Positions 10,482 to 20,978 of a stretch of DNA of 64,000 nucleotides are shown piece by piece. Location: contig CM067555.1 of assembly GCA_034509755.1 (NCBI GenBank), positions 22,208,142-22,272,141 of the forward strand, written 5' to 3'. How positions within the stretch are numbered: position 1 is the stretch's first letter; each line of letters starts with the position of its first letter. A program made the position numbers and the translations under genes. The stretch is from Anisodus tanguticus (Eukaryota; Streptophyta; Magnoliopsida; Solanales; Solanaceae). Below the pieces are notes generated by a model. That model did no database searches. It was not told the origin of the DNA and saw only the letters and a program-made list of their open reading frames with translations.

Positions 10482-12089
10482 TCACACGTTCAAACTGGCC
10501 AACCGATGCAAATCTTTTGCCATCTCAAACTTATCAACTCCCATATGATTTAGGATGCCCATAGACTTCTGACTTAATGCGTCGGCTACAACGTTTACTT
10601 TGCCAAGATGGTACAAAGTATCGACATCGTAGTCTTTTAGCAGCTTAAGCCATCTTCGCTGCCTCAAATTCAACTCATTTTGTCTGAATATATACTGCAA
10701 GCTCTTAATTTGTAAATATAGCAACATGAACCCCGTCTAGATAGTGACGCCATTTCTTTAAAGAAAATACAATATCTATTAACTCAAGATTATGTGTCAG
10801 GTAATTCTGCTCGTGTTTCCTTAGTTGCCTCGAAGCATACGCAATAACCTTGCCATGCTGAATCAGAACATAACCCAATCCTACTCTAGAAGCATCGCAG
10901 TACGCAACGTAGCCCTTGGATCCCTTAAGAAGTGCAGGATAGGTGCGGATGTTAACCTGCCCTTCAACTCCTGGAAACTCTTTTCGCAAGCATCTTACTA
11001 ATGAAACTTAACTGTATTATGAGTCAACTTTATCAGTGATGCGGCAATGGAAGAAAAATTCTCTACGAATCTCCGATAATAACCTGCCAAGCCCAAGAAC
11101 CTACATACCTCAGTAGGAGTTGTGGGCCTCGACCAATTCTTTATCGCCTCGATCTTCTGACTATCAACTTTAATGCCTTCATCCGACATAACATGACCTA
11201 GAAAAGCCACCGAGTTCAACCAGAACTTACATTTAGAGAACTTAGTGTACAATTTGTGATCTTGGAGCGTTAGTAATACCGCTTTCATAATCCACATGCT
11301 CTGCTTCAGAGAAAGAGTATATCAATATGTCATCAATAAATACTATCACAAAGATATCCAAAAATGGCGTAAACACCCGATTAATCAAATCCATAAAAGT
11401 TTTCAGTGCGTTGGTTAAATCGAAAGACATAACTAGAAACTCATAGTGGCCATATTTGGTCCGAAAGCCTGTCTTTGGAATATCCTTCTCCTTAACTCTC
11501 AGCTAATGGTATCCAGATCGAAGATCGATCTTTGAGAAATACTTGGCGCTTTGCAATTGTTCAAACAAATCGTCGATCCTGGGAATTTGGTATTTATTCT
11601 TAATAGTTACCTTGTTCAGCTGACGATAATCAATATACATTCTCCACAAACCATCCTTTTATGAATAAATAATACTGGTGCACCCCACAGGGAAGTACTG
11701 GGCCTAATAAAGACCTTCTCCAGAAGATCTTTCAGCTGAGCTTTCAATTCTTTTAGTTCGGTAGGAGCCACTCGATATGGAGGAATAAATATAGGTTGAG
11801 TATCTGAGAGCACGTTAATAGAGTAATCGATTACCCTTTCGGGAGGAATACCAGGAAGTTCATCAAGAAATACGTCAAGAAATTCATTAATGACATGAAA
11901 TGACTGAAGGGCAAGAGGATTTGCCTCCGCATCCTGAACTCGCACGAGGTGATAGATATATATCCTTTCGAGCCTTAAGGTAGGAAATAAACCTACCCTT
12001 AGGCATTGCAACATTTCCCTTCCATTGAATGACGGGCTCGCCTGGAAAATTAAAGCGAACGACTTTTGTCCAACAATCAACATTAGCAT
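10482..12089 (-). pseudogene. Tekay reverse transcriptase and RNase H (broken)
   Basis: The RT begins near 12000 with FLDVFLDELPGIPPER and WGAPVLFIHK. It is followed by IDYRQLNKV and FSKIDLRSGYH (catalytic Asp, about 11550) and by VIVFIDDILIYS (about 11334), which carries the catalytic DD. Frameshifts near 11616 and 11260 and a stop after SGYH break it. The thumb (CKFWLNSVAFLGH, RPTTPTEVCRFLGLAGYYRRF) is at 11297-10998. RNase H at 10989-10482 shows YVAYCDASRVGLG, RKHEQNYLTHNLEL and NVVADALSQKS. All expected domains are present in order. Confidence 0.88.
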
Positions 12090-12119
12090 AGAAAGAAGCC
12101 AACTAATCTATGCCCATAA

Positions 12120-12410
12120 TAACATCAAATTCCACCATTTCTAGCTCATTCAAGTTGGCTGGCGATCATAGATCTTTAAATCACAATTCCGATACACCCA
12201 CCTAATAACTACAGGCTTACCAACAGGCGTAGATACTTCGAATGACTTATGTAACAATTCAGGCTCTTTCCCACATTTACCAGCAACAAAGGGTGAAATA
12301 TATGACGATGTGGAACTCATATCCATCAAAGCATTAATGTCAAGAAAGAATATGGATAATATACCTATAACCACATCTGGAGATGACTCGAAGTCCTGCC
12401 AATCTGACAA
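12120..12410 (-). pseudogene. Tekay aspartic protease remnant
   Basis: The frame reads DVVIGILSIFFLDINALMDMSSTSSYIS. The usual active site DPGST is here DMSST, so the catalytic Asp survives but the following Gly is lost. The downstream SFEVSTPVGKPVVIRWVYRNC region matches the Tekay pattern. The intact sister copy lies at 31697-31975. Confidence 0.75.
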
Positions 12411-12419
12411 AGCATAAAT

Positions 12420-13765
12420 GCGGTTCTAGGGACTGCTCGAACTAGATGTTGCTTCTCTGCTTCTGCCTCTACTAGCCGATGTCTGTGTACCCTGCCTAGA
12501 AAGACGTACCGATGAAGAAAAAGCTACTACAGACCCTGTTGGCTATGCCATACAGCCCTTGCCTCTGATCGGATAAAACCACATAATATGACCAGGCTAC
12601 CCACACAAATAACACATATCCGAACCCCAACGGCATTGCCCAAAATGAGTCCAACCACATCGACCATAATACGACATCGGTGGCCTCGCCTAACTGGACT
12701 CTCCAATATATTGGGAGCTTGATACCTGTGACCTCTGACCCTGACAAGAATAAGTGGTCGATTCATGACACTAGCCCTGAAATTATGGTGATGCACTAGT
12801 CATCGAATAAGATGGGAGCCTAGAAAATTAAGGCGTAAATCTACCTCGAAACTATCCTATATCACCTGCAGAATGGGCCCTCTTATGCTGGCCCCTATTA
12901 TGATCTCGATTGGCTCGTTATTGCCTATTACGGTCCTCTATATTATGTGTATAGGCTTGAATGTGGGAGAAATCCATATTCGGGTTCAGAGAAGCTGTAA
13001 TGCACTTAGTCACCAAGTGCGACCCCAAACCATTAACAAACTAATGTACCCAGTCACTTATATCAGCAATAATTGTAGTGGCGTACCTAGAAAAGGAGTT
13101 GAACTATAAGCTATACTCTTCGACACTCATATTACCTAACTCCAAGTATAGGAACCTATCTCGCCTGGCTCGTCGAAGCTCGACCAACATATACTATTAT
13201 AGAAATGCCTCGAAGAACTCTCTCCAACTAGTTGCCGGGGTATGGGGTCCATGAGTCTGCTACCAAGTCTCATACCAGGTCACGACAACATCACACAACA
13301 TATATGAAGACAACTCTACCGGCTCAACATTTGTTGCGTGCATAACTCGTAAGGTCCACTGCATCCTATCCAAAAAATTCTATGGGTCCGCATTGGGATC
13401 TGTCCTTGTAAATACTGAAGGTTCCTAGGTTAACAACATCCCAAACTCTCATACTTATAGCCCTATTAGAAACACAAGGAGTCTGAAGTTGGGTCTAAGA
13501 GGCTACAAGTCGAGTCAATAGTTGCACCGCACTCCGCACAACTAGATCTTGATCACGGGCAACAGGATAAGGAACTAGAGGTACATCAGCTCCCCTCTGC
13601 CCCTCTGGAGGTGGTGGTGGGGGTGAAGTACTGGAGGCCCAAGATATAGCCTCATCTTGGTGCTTATATCTCCCCAAGTCAGCGCGTGGTACTTGACTGG
13701 CACCCTCTCCCGCCTCCTTGTCTAACCTTCGCAGAGCCTCTTATCATCTAGTTGTAGCAGCATAG
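12420..13765 (-). pseudogene. Tekay gag remnant
   Basis: In one broken frame around 13120-12940 it reads FNSFSRYATTIIADISDWVHQF and then DFSHIQAYTHNIED, the conserved chromovirus capsid region. A zinc-knuckle remnant near 12600 reads CYLCG, stop, PGHIMWF, so the final Cys is gone. Several stops are present. The homologous copy at 32200-33370 confirms the assignment. Confidence 0.75.
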
Positions 13766-13950
13766 CTGAGAACATAAACAAGATGAAAATTAGGAGTGGA
13801 CACTTACGATTTAGCACTATCACATGATCTAGATTAGGAAGAAAAATAACCATCATAAATATCCTGTAGCCTTTTTCTTATAAGTGTGGTGCACAACACA
13901 CCCATAAATAAGACTCTACTAGATATAGCTTGCAGACTCCATAGGATAGA

Positions 13951-13968
13951 ACTGACTCTGATACCAAG
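13951..13968 (-). other. primer-binding site of Tekay element
   Basis: The minus strand reads TTGGTATCAGAGTCAGT just inside the 5' LTR, matching the initiator tRNA-Met 3' end over TGGTATCAGAG. Confidence 0.85.
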
Positions 13969-13970
13969 TT

Positions 13971-14505
13971 TGTTACACCCTAACCTGGAGTCATGTGGCC
14001 GACACCTAGCACTCGAAAACCTGAGCGAACCACTGTAGTATATGGAACCTGTAATACAAAACTTGGATCGACAAAGCCTCTATCTAACCGTATAAGATAA
14101 GAATGTATGAAAACCTACACGCAGAAGAGTTCCATCATGATATATATACATATAACTAAGGCAAACAAGGCCACAAGAGGAGTACATTACTAACAAAAGG
14201 AGCCAACAAGGCCACGACATACATACACCCACTATACATAAGTCTACAAGCCTTTAAGAGTGACATAATACATCAACAGGTCGGGACAGGACCCCGCTAT
14301 ACCTATAATGCTAGTAATAAATACAACAGTACCTAAAGGCTCCTGTATAGCAACTCTAAGAGAGGCGAGCATGACAATTACAACTGAATATGCAACCTAT
14401 TGAGGAGGAGCATCGCTTTATCTATTTGTACTCGCGGGTATGAACACAGTGCCCCAATAAGATGACATCAATATGAAAGATGTACTGAATATGAAAGGAA
14501 GATAA
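13971..14505 (-). repeat. 5' LTR of Tekay element, inner part
   Basis: It begins TGTTACACCC beside the primer site and matches 6491-7025 at about 87%. It stops at GATAA, where the CRM-like element inserted. Confidence 0.9.
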
Positions 14506-15737
14506 TGAAGTATATAACGAGGGGATTGTATGGTTAGGTGGGTCAGAGTTGTATTGGGAGCGGGTGTATATGAAAATAGGGGTCAAATAGAGGTTGGCGG
14601 GTTTCCGAGCAGTGTGTGTTTGGTGGGGGGTGTGCGGGTGAATTTGGAGGGTGTTGGGATAAGGCGTTTAGAAGGGATGAACTAGACAAATTTTAGGTTA
14701 TGTTGGTGGTTGGGTGGTGGTAAGGTGGTAGAAACTGGTCGAGACAGTAAGGTTGGCGGAATAGGGGTGCGATCAGGACTGCAGGGAAATGGTTGGGGGA
14801 TTCGGGTGTTTGTGGGAGAAGTCGATTAACGATTTTATGGGTGTTAGTAGGGGAAATGTTGAAGTGTATTGGGGGTGCAAGGAATTAGGCAGTCTGGACA
14901 AGGATAGACACGAAATTGATAAACAAATTCATATACGGGTAAGGTAATGTTGGCCGAGAAGACCTTCAATGTGTTTGTAACAAGTAACATGATAGAACCT
15001 TGGATTGTGTATAGTTAGATCACAAAAGTTCTAACTAGACTTACACCGTGGATTTGGACTACAAAAGGACCAAGGGGTGGCCCACAAAAGGACAAAAGGT
15101 TGGACCACAAAAGGTCCGACTAAGATAACAATACAAAAGTTGAAAACTTAGAAAGTTTCAGTAAACTCAAATATATTTCATAAAGCTTCAATGTCCCCTT
15201 ACATCAAATACATCTCCTATTTATACTAGTTCTAGACCTTCTAGAAGAGGAAGCAAGAAAGACACAAATATGGCACTCGGCTGAATGGGAAAGGGAAAGG
15301 TGTTCGACCGGTTTAGGGGAAGGGAAAAGGCCCAACTCTTCTTGTTCTCTAGGCCACCTTTTTGTTTCATCCATGTAGATAAGTGCATGAACTAGCTAGT
15401 TCATGAATTATCTCATTGGGGCACGTTGTAAGCTTCTCATTCTAGATGGTTCTCGGCCTAGTCATCTCATCCTATTACATGGCCTAGTAATTAAGCTATA
15501 AGGAAATTAAGCTAGGAATTAAAATACGCTAAAAATTGGTCTCGGCCAAGACCTACATAAAAGCCAAAAATTAATAACACTTGGCTTGGATCTTCAAGTC
15601 TTTTCGTCAATTCCACTCCAAACTCCATTCCACGTTAGGCATGTCACCATAGGATGGTTATCAATCTTTGGTACTTCTAGCAAAAATCACCTCGTGGCTC
15701 ATGTTGGAAAATTAAGTTCACGACCTTCTTTTCATCA
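14506..15737 (-). repeat. 3' LTR of CRM-like element
   Basis: Homologous throughout to 25463-26714. The minus-strand start TGATGAAAAG adjoins the polypurine tract, and the other end is at the GATAA duplication. Confidence 0.9.
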
Positions 15738-16237
15738 TAGTCTCCCTCTTTAACAAAATTTCCCCTCAAATTATCGTCATCTAAGTATAGTGATAAGTCT
15801 CCAACATTAAACATTGAACTAATACCTCCATATTCGTCTGGAAGTTCTACCTTGTAGGCGCTTTCCACAAACCTTGCCAATATCTTGAAAGGACCATCTG
15901 CCGGTGGCATTAGCTTGTTCTTCCTTATGTTGGGAAAACGTTCCTTCCTTAGGTGTAGCCAAACCAAATCTCTGGGATGGAATTGTGGTCGAGTCCTTGA
16001 CTTGTTCGCATCCATTTTGTACTTGGCTTTGGCCTTCTGAATTTGTGCTCGGAGTTGATCATGTAACTTCTTGAAGGCCTCAATGCGATCTTTAGCCGTG
16101 AAGCTAAGGATTTCATTCTTTGGGATTGGAACTAGATCAATAGGTAAAAAAAGGTTAGTGCCATAAATAATTTCAAATGGAGCTTTACCCGTTGTACGAT
16201 ATTGACTCCGATTATAAGCAAATTTCATGTGTGCCAA
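15677..16237 (-). pseudogene. CRM-like integrase C-terminal part
   Basis: The frame opens with FAYNRSQYRTTGKAPFEIIYG, the end of the integrase core. It continues through HPRDLVWLHLRKERFP and GPFKILARFVESAYKVELP, the GPF/Y module, to MFNVGDLSLY. It then runs across the polypurine tract (residues VKEGDYDE) and 61 bases into the 3' LTR before stopping. Reading into the LTR is known for some CRM-type chromoviruses. No separate chromodomain is seen. This is the longest undamaged stretch of this integrase. Confidence 0.87.
15738..15762 (-). other. polypurine tract of CRM-like element
   Basis: The minus strand reads TTAAAGAGGGAGACTA directly before the LTR TGATG. The same bases encode the VKEGDYDE tail of integrase. 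Confidence 0.8.
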
Positions 16238-16301
16238 CTTGATGTCCTAATCCTTGGTGGTCTTGATCACCAATCCTATAGTGTGCCAAGAGTTCTATTA
16301 G

Positions 16302-16820
16302 TCACTTTCGTTTGGCCATCCGTTTGAGGATGATGGGTGGTACTAAAAGTCTCCATAGTGTTTTCCAGAAATAACTTAGGAACTTCACATCCCTATGAGA
16401 AACAATAGTCTTAGGAACGCCATGCAATCTTACCACTTCCTTCAAATTCAAGCCCGAAATATGTGTTGCATTATCGGTCTTGTGACAAGCAATGAAGTGA
16501 GCCATCTTTGAGAATTATCCACAACCACCATGATAGAGTCCTTGCCCCGTTGTATTTTTGGTAAGATGAGGATGAAATCTAAGCTCCAGAACCGGTAAAT
16601 GAGTATACAATCTTTTGTGGAAGAAACTTTTAGCCTTATGACAAGTGGAACACCTACTTATCACTCCATTTACATCTTTATCCATCCATGGCCAGTAAAA
16701 GTGTTCTTGTAGAATCTCCAAAGTCTGCACTACCCCAAAATGTCCAGCTAGTCCACCCGAATGCATTTCATGTACAAGTAATTCTCTCATGATCATTCGG
16801 GCACACACAGTTTGTTTCAT
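16302..16820 (-). pseudogene. CRM-like integrase N-terminal part (catalytic Asp lost)
   Basis: The zinc-binding domain at 16820-16515 shows HEMHSGGLAGHFG and CSTCHKAK. The core at 16505-16302 reads MAHFIACHKT and LHGVPKTIVSHRD. The family consensus has Asp where His stands in VSHRD, so a GAT-to-CAT change removes the second catalytic Asp. A frameshift between the two parts (about 16510) and another near 16300 separate it from the C-terminal frame. Confidence 0.83.
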
Positions 16821-17056
16821 TTGAAAAGGAAACCTTCTACTATGTAATAAGAACCATGAACTCCATTATTACATTCTATCATTATATATTTGAACTCAGA
16901 ATCTCTTTCATAGAATTTCTTTAGCACTTCAAATCCAACAAGTTTTTGTTCAAGCATGGTCAACATTACGTGTCTCCGGGAAAGTGCATCCGCCACTATG
17001 TTGGACTTCCTATCTTTATGCCTTATAGAGAATGTGAAAGTTTGCAAGTACGCCAT
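16817..17056 (-). pseudogene. CRM-like RNase H, distal piece
   Basis: It reads MAYLQTFTFSIRHKDRKSNI and VADALSRR, the end of the gypsy RNase H domain. The preceding residues (NPRHAKWM) lie on the far side of the nested insertion at 23351. The two pieces join in frame once the insertion and one copy of its duplication are ignored. Confidence 0.9.
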
Positions 17057-17929
17057 TGATACGATCCAACTTGGGAATGTATGAAAATAACAATCCAATA
17101 TGCAGAATTAAATAACACAAAGTAAGATAAGTTTGATAGAAGAAATATAGGTGAGAATATAAGAAAGAAGGGATTGAAATCAAGTAATTGATCACAAACC
17201 AAGGGAGAAGAGACTTGAACTCATGCTTGAATGACCAACTTGGATACATTCAAAGAGAGGTTCAATTGAAGAGATTAAGACTAACCCTACACTCGCTAGG
17301 AGAACTACACTACACTACAATCTAGAACCTAGTACTAGAGAATCACTCTCAATCAATAGTCATCCAAAAACTAAGTAATGAAATAACAAATGTAGTATTT
17401 ATACTACTTAGGCTAAGAAGATTACTAAACTATTACAATTATGCCCTTAATGAAGTAAGGGCCTTGTTTGGTGGTCTTTTTAAGAAATGATGGCTTTGTC
17501 TTTAAGGATTAGCCTCTTTGCAAATATAACCACCTCCCGGTCTTGACATCTTCATCCAATCCCATGCTTCTCTTCTTCAACCAAGTTGAGTCCCTAAAGG
17601 ATCTCCAAGGCCGATCCTTGAATGAACATCACTCATATGGCTTGGAGCTCCTCGGCATAGTCCGGGTGAATGAACTTGAGTGAGTTGTGTCTTGTTCCTT
17701 CCATGCTATTTCCCATAGCTTGATCATCTTCACACATAGGTCTTTAATGGTCTTCAAAGGCTTATCCTTCATCATCAAGGGGTGTGAGGTGTGAAGATAC
17801 CCATTTGAGACCCCTTGAAGCTCCTCAAATGTGGTGTATATGCTCCATGGATCATCATTGGTTTGAAGCCGAGTTCCACCACGAAACCTAGCTATCATAA
17901 TTAGCCTTGTGCCATCCCATATCGTATCA
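17057..17929 (-). repeat. 3' LTR of the RT-less element
   Basis: Begins TGATACGATCC and ends ATCGTATCA; matches 22477-23350 along its whole length. Confidence 0.92.
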
Positions 17930-18333
17930 TCCTCCCATTCTTGAAAAAGATTCGTCCTTAAATCCGAACCTTGCAAAAACCAAGGTAAGATATACGAAAA
18001 TATGGTCCTCAAATCATGAGGGTTAACATAAAAGGAAATAATCATACGTTCACTCCAAGTATGGATGAACTTGTGGTACAACCACACATCAATGGTTATC
18101 ATGAACAAACTCCGCACATATGAGGTTTCAAGAAGTTGATTCCTCCAATCATGAAATGAAGATAAAGCAAAGAAACCAATGGATTCAAAATACAAAGCAT
18201 GCAATTCTACATTGGTTCTAGAAGACATGAAATACATTTGATCCTCATCTCTCAAAAAAAAATATTCCCAAGGTAGTATAATGACCAAGTCACATAAAGC
18301 CTGCCCGGGGTCAAAAGGAAGAGATGTCCACAC
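17629..18333 (-). CDS. C-terminal ORF of RT-less element, reads into LTR
   Basis: An open frame of 234 codons on the minus strand. The first two thirds are internal: aromatic-rich, without recognised catalytic motif (for example LPWEYFFLRDEDQMYF, SYILPWFLQGSDLRTNLFQ). It then crosses the polypurine tract as EWEDDTI and continues about 100 codons into the 3' LTR, ending KEQDTTHSSSF and SSKPYE. The LRTNLFQE-EDD passage resembles the integrase tail of CRM/Reina chromoviruses, so this may be a relic of an integrase end on an otherwise unrelated protein. The true N-terminus probably lies upstream, beyond a stop near 18340. Confidence 0.6.
   Translation of the reverse strand: MWTSLPFDPGQALCDLVIILPWEYFFLRDEDQMYFMSSRTNVELHALYFESIGFFALSSFHDWRNQLLETSYVRSLFMITIDVWLYHKFIHTWSERMIISFYVNPHDLRTIFSYILPWFLQGSDLRTNLFQEWEDDTIWDGTRLIMIARFRGGTRLQTNDDPWSIYTTFEELQGVSNGYLHTSHPLMMKDKPLKTIKDLCVKMIKLWEIAWKEQDTTHSSSFTRTMPRSSKPYE
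17930..17945 (-). other. polypurine tract of the RT-less element
   Basis: The minus strand reads CAAGAATGGGAGGA before the LTR TGATACGAT. In the reading frame these bases encode QEWEDDTI. Confidence 0.8.
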
Positions 18334-18355
18334 ATCTTGGTCAAGATCGCAACTT

Positions 18356-18872
18356 TTACCCCATAAGAACCCCCTTCAACATAAGATGCACCCAAAATAA
18401 AAAATGAGCGTCATCATATGCAAATAGATAGTAAAGAAAGGTGTCACTCAAAACAACTTCTTCATCTATAGTGTCCTCAAATGTAGCTTCACTATTAGGT
18501 TCAAGAACAAGATCAAGCATGCTACTACAATTTTGGTCACATAAAGAAGAATTAGCAATTTGTAAACAAGTTTCACCTATCATTTTCAAAAACTCATTCC
18601 ACGCAAGTGTATTATCATTTCCTAAAGGAAGATCTTTCATAGGGAAAATCGTCATCATTCCACATTGGATTCCTATAGACTTTGTAACCCCCAAATGTGG
18701 CGACACCTACGACACCACAAAATAAGTGAGCATGCATATCGTCATGAACAATCATGTCATCATCAAATAAGACATTATTCTTAAGGAAAGAGTAATTATC
18801 TAAAGTTGGTGAGTGAAGGTGTGTAATGTCACTCCAAAAAGGATCAACGTCATGACTCTCTACATGACACAC
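18356..18872 (-). pseudogene. unknown ORF of RT-less element, middle part
   Basis: Two overlapping frames (18872-18615 and 18706-18356) appear to be one protein split by a frameshift near 18660. The upstream part has CHVESHDVDPFWSDITHLHS and is rich in Asp/His. The downstream part has LAWNEFLKMIGETCLQIANS and a hydrophobic segment FLYYLFAYDDAHFLFWVHL. I do not recognise a domain. It continues from the acidic ORF at 18894-19613 after a stop at 18894-18896. Confidence 0.5.
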
Positions 18873-18893
18873 AACACTATCATAACCTTGAGT

Positions 18894-19613
18894 CTAATCA
18901 AAAGTCAATAAGGTAAGATCAAAAGACTCATCTTCATATGTGTCAAATATGGGCAGTGTGTCATACTCATTCAAAGGATCAACTTTATCAATATCATCAC
19001 TAATTCGAGGTTCATTAAGAACATCACAAGGTTCCTCGAATAGTGAATTAACATTACAATCAAGTCGATCAATACTAGATTGCAGCATGTAAAGCTCACA
19101 AGATTTACTCATATGATTACCACAAGTAAAGTCATCTAGTGTAGAATCACAAGTGTGCACACTAGGTGGACACAAATTGATTTTGCAAGAAGAATCAATT
19201 CGGTCATCAAAAGGATCAACTAGTGTATGGACACTTCCAACAAGGACATCATCATTACTTAGCAAAGATTCACTATGCTCCACATAAGACAAACCTTCAT
19301 CCTTACTCAATTGGCTATTAGTCTCAACATGTTCCTCCAAGTTCAGTAGCGTATAAGGATTAGCTTTGTTACCTTGTAGCTCATGTACATAGAACTCGTT
19401 ACCTCGATCAAGTGCCTTGCATTGGATTTCCTCTTTTGAAGAGGTTTGAGTTACTTCACTTCCCAAAGAAACTTGGGATTCTTTCAAGTGTTCATCCTCA
19501 TGAGTACCTACAAAAGAAACAAGACAACTAGAAGAAGTAGAAATGTTAGAAGGGTTAGAATTAAGTTGTGACAACTCCCCCACGTCACTCCACACAACCT
19601 CTTCTTTTTCCAC
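18894..19613 (-). CDS. acidic Ser/Asp/Glu-rich ORF of RT-less element
   Basis: An open frame of 239 codons without recognised domain, occupying the place where RT would lie in a normal gypsy element. It is rich in Asp, Glu, Ser and Leu with scattered Cys, and ends DTYEDESFDLTLLTFD. It has no positively charged nucleic-acid-binding tract. Upstream the same reading continues toward the protease-like segment (WSKGYPCYNFRVEKEE), so the Met at 19613 is probably internal. Its length without stops among damaged neighbours may reflect recent activity or chance. The function is unknown. Confidence 0.5.
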   Translation of the reverse strand: MEKEEVVWSDVGELSQLNSNPSNISTSSSCLVSFVGTHEDEHLKESQVSLGSEVTQTSSKEEIQCKALDRGNEFYVHELQGNKANPYTLLNLEEHVETNSQLSKDEGLSYVEHSESLLSNDDVLVGSVHTLVDPFDDRIDSSCKINLCPPSVHTCDSTLDDFTCGNHMSKSCELYMLQSSIDRLDCNVNSLFEEPCDVLNEPRISDDIDKVDPLNEYDTLPIFDTYEDESFDLTLLTFD

Positions 19614-20288
19614 TCTAAAGTTGTAACATGGATATCCCTTACTCCATTCAATTTTGTATCTCTCATGTTCATTAGAAGAGGGATGAACTCCTAATATTCC
19701 TTTTGAAGGGTTAGGATGGCCCTTCGCTTCAATCTTCCATTTGACTTCATTTGGGATAGCCTTCTCATCTTGTGTTGGTTGCTCTTTGGCAAAGCGTTGA
19801 GAAACTATTTGTTAGAGAGCATTTCTTATCCTATCAAAATATGAAAGATCAAAACCACTCACTCTAGGAAGCGATTTACTTGCACTTGCTTCTTCTTTAA
19901 GGGGTATAAGTAGAAAAAGAAAGCTCCCCTTCTTGTCTACTACATACTTGTACCATTCTTGCTCATATGGAATCCTATGTTCTTAGAACCAAGGATATCC
20001 TAAACATATGTGACAAGTATCCATGGGAAGCACATCACACCAAATCTCCTCTTAGTACTCATCATGTGTAATGAATACCTTCACTTTCCTATCAATCCAA
20101 TACCATCCCTCATCATAATAGAGGTACCGTCTCATCACACAAGGTATCCTTAACCATTCAACCACATGAGGGGTGATGAAGTTTGTATAACAATCATCAT
20201 CAAGCACAAGAGAGAATCCCACACATCCACAAACATTCACTATGGTTTTGATAGTTCGCCTATTTGGATCAATCCCCTCTTGATACAT
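19614..20288 (-). pseudogene. retropepsin-like segment, catalytic motif degenerate
   Basis: The frame from 20288 reads TIVNVCGCVGFSLVLDDDCYTNF, then HVVEWLRIP. It aligns with the CRM-like protease of the host element at 25022-25100 (VCNMIIDGASCANMAS). The catalytic Asp position is kept but DGAS is DDDC, so a working protease is doubtful. Past a stop at about 20050 comes EEIWCDVLPMDTCHICLGYPW, clearly homologous to EIWCDILPMDVCHILLGRPW of the host element. Further stops follow at about 19990 and 19815. This shows the element descends from a chromovirus polyprotein. Confidence 0.7.
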
Positions 20289-20324
20289 TGGGTTCCCTCT
20301 ACTCCCAATGCCTATTGATATTTC

Positions 20325-20978
20325 CTACCTACCTTCAACATCATATCCATATTGAGAACATGACACATTTGTATTACGATAAGGAATATAAGACATTTTA
20401 TTTCTTGAAGTAGGAAATGTACACTCTCTTTTCCTTCTAGGACGACTTTTACCTCCTCCAACCCATATACTTATACCATATCGCTTAGTATATGAAGTAT
20501 CACGAAGGGATGAATGTGAATATCCTCTAGAAAATTCTTCACAAGGTTCACACTCAAGTCCACTACCCTCACGGTCATATTCACCACAAAGTGCATAACC
20601 ACTCGATTCATGTGCATCACAACTCCCTATTTCATGTGACTCTTCATAAATTGATTCATGAGGTATGTGTGAGAAAGAACTATACCTCAAGTCGCCTCCA
20701 TATCCGTGGTGTGTCATATGATGATCTTCATAACCATCATCTTCACCATATGACTCTTCATTAGGCTCTTCTACTCCCTCATCTTGTTCATAAGATCCAT
20801 GATATCCATTTACCTCATATTCGCCTCCAGAGTATTGCTCTTCACCATCATATGGTTCATGATCATTGTGGCCACCATCGTCTCCATAAGCTCCATCATC
20901 ATCATGGTCATAACCTCCGTCACTAGAGCCATAGTCTCCCATATCATCATCACAAGATCCCGAAGCGATAAACGACAT
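20325..20978 (-). CDS. acidic Gly/Tyr/Asp/His-rich ORF in gag position
   Basis: The first long reading frame after the primer site, 217 codons. Residues 8-110 are dominated by Asp, Gly, Tyr, Glu and His in short imperfect repeats (DGGYDHDDDGAYGDDGG and similar). A Ser/Glu/Cys region follows, then a short basic stretch KSRPRRKRE near residue 180. No capsid domain or CCHC knuckle is seen, so it is not an ordinary gag although it holds that place. A single stop at 20325-20327 separates it from GIGSRGNPMYQEGID and the protease-like segment, so both were probably one polyprotein. Confidence 0.6.
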   Translation of the reverse strand: MSFIASGSCDDDMGDYGSSDGGYDHDDDGAYGDDGGHNDHEPYDGEEQYSGGEYEVNGYHGSYEQDEGVEEPNEESYGEDDGYEDHHMTHHGYGGDLRYSSFSHIPHESIYEESHEIGSCDAHESSGYALCGEYDREGSGLECEPCEEFSRGYSHSSLRDTSYTKRYGISIWVGGGKSRPRRKRECTFPTSRNKMSYIPYRNTNVSCSQYGYDVEGR

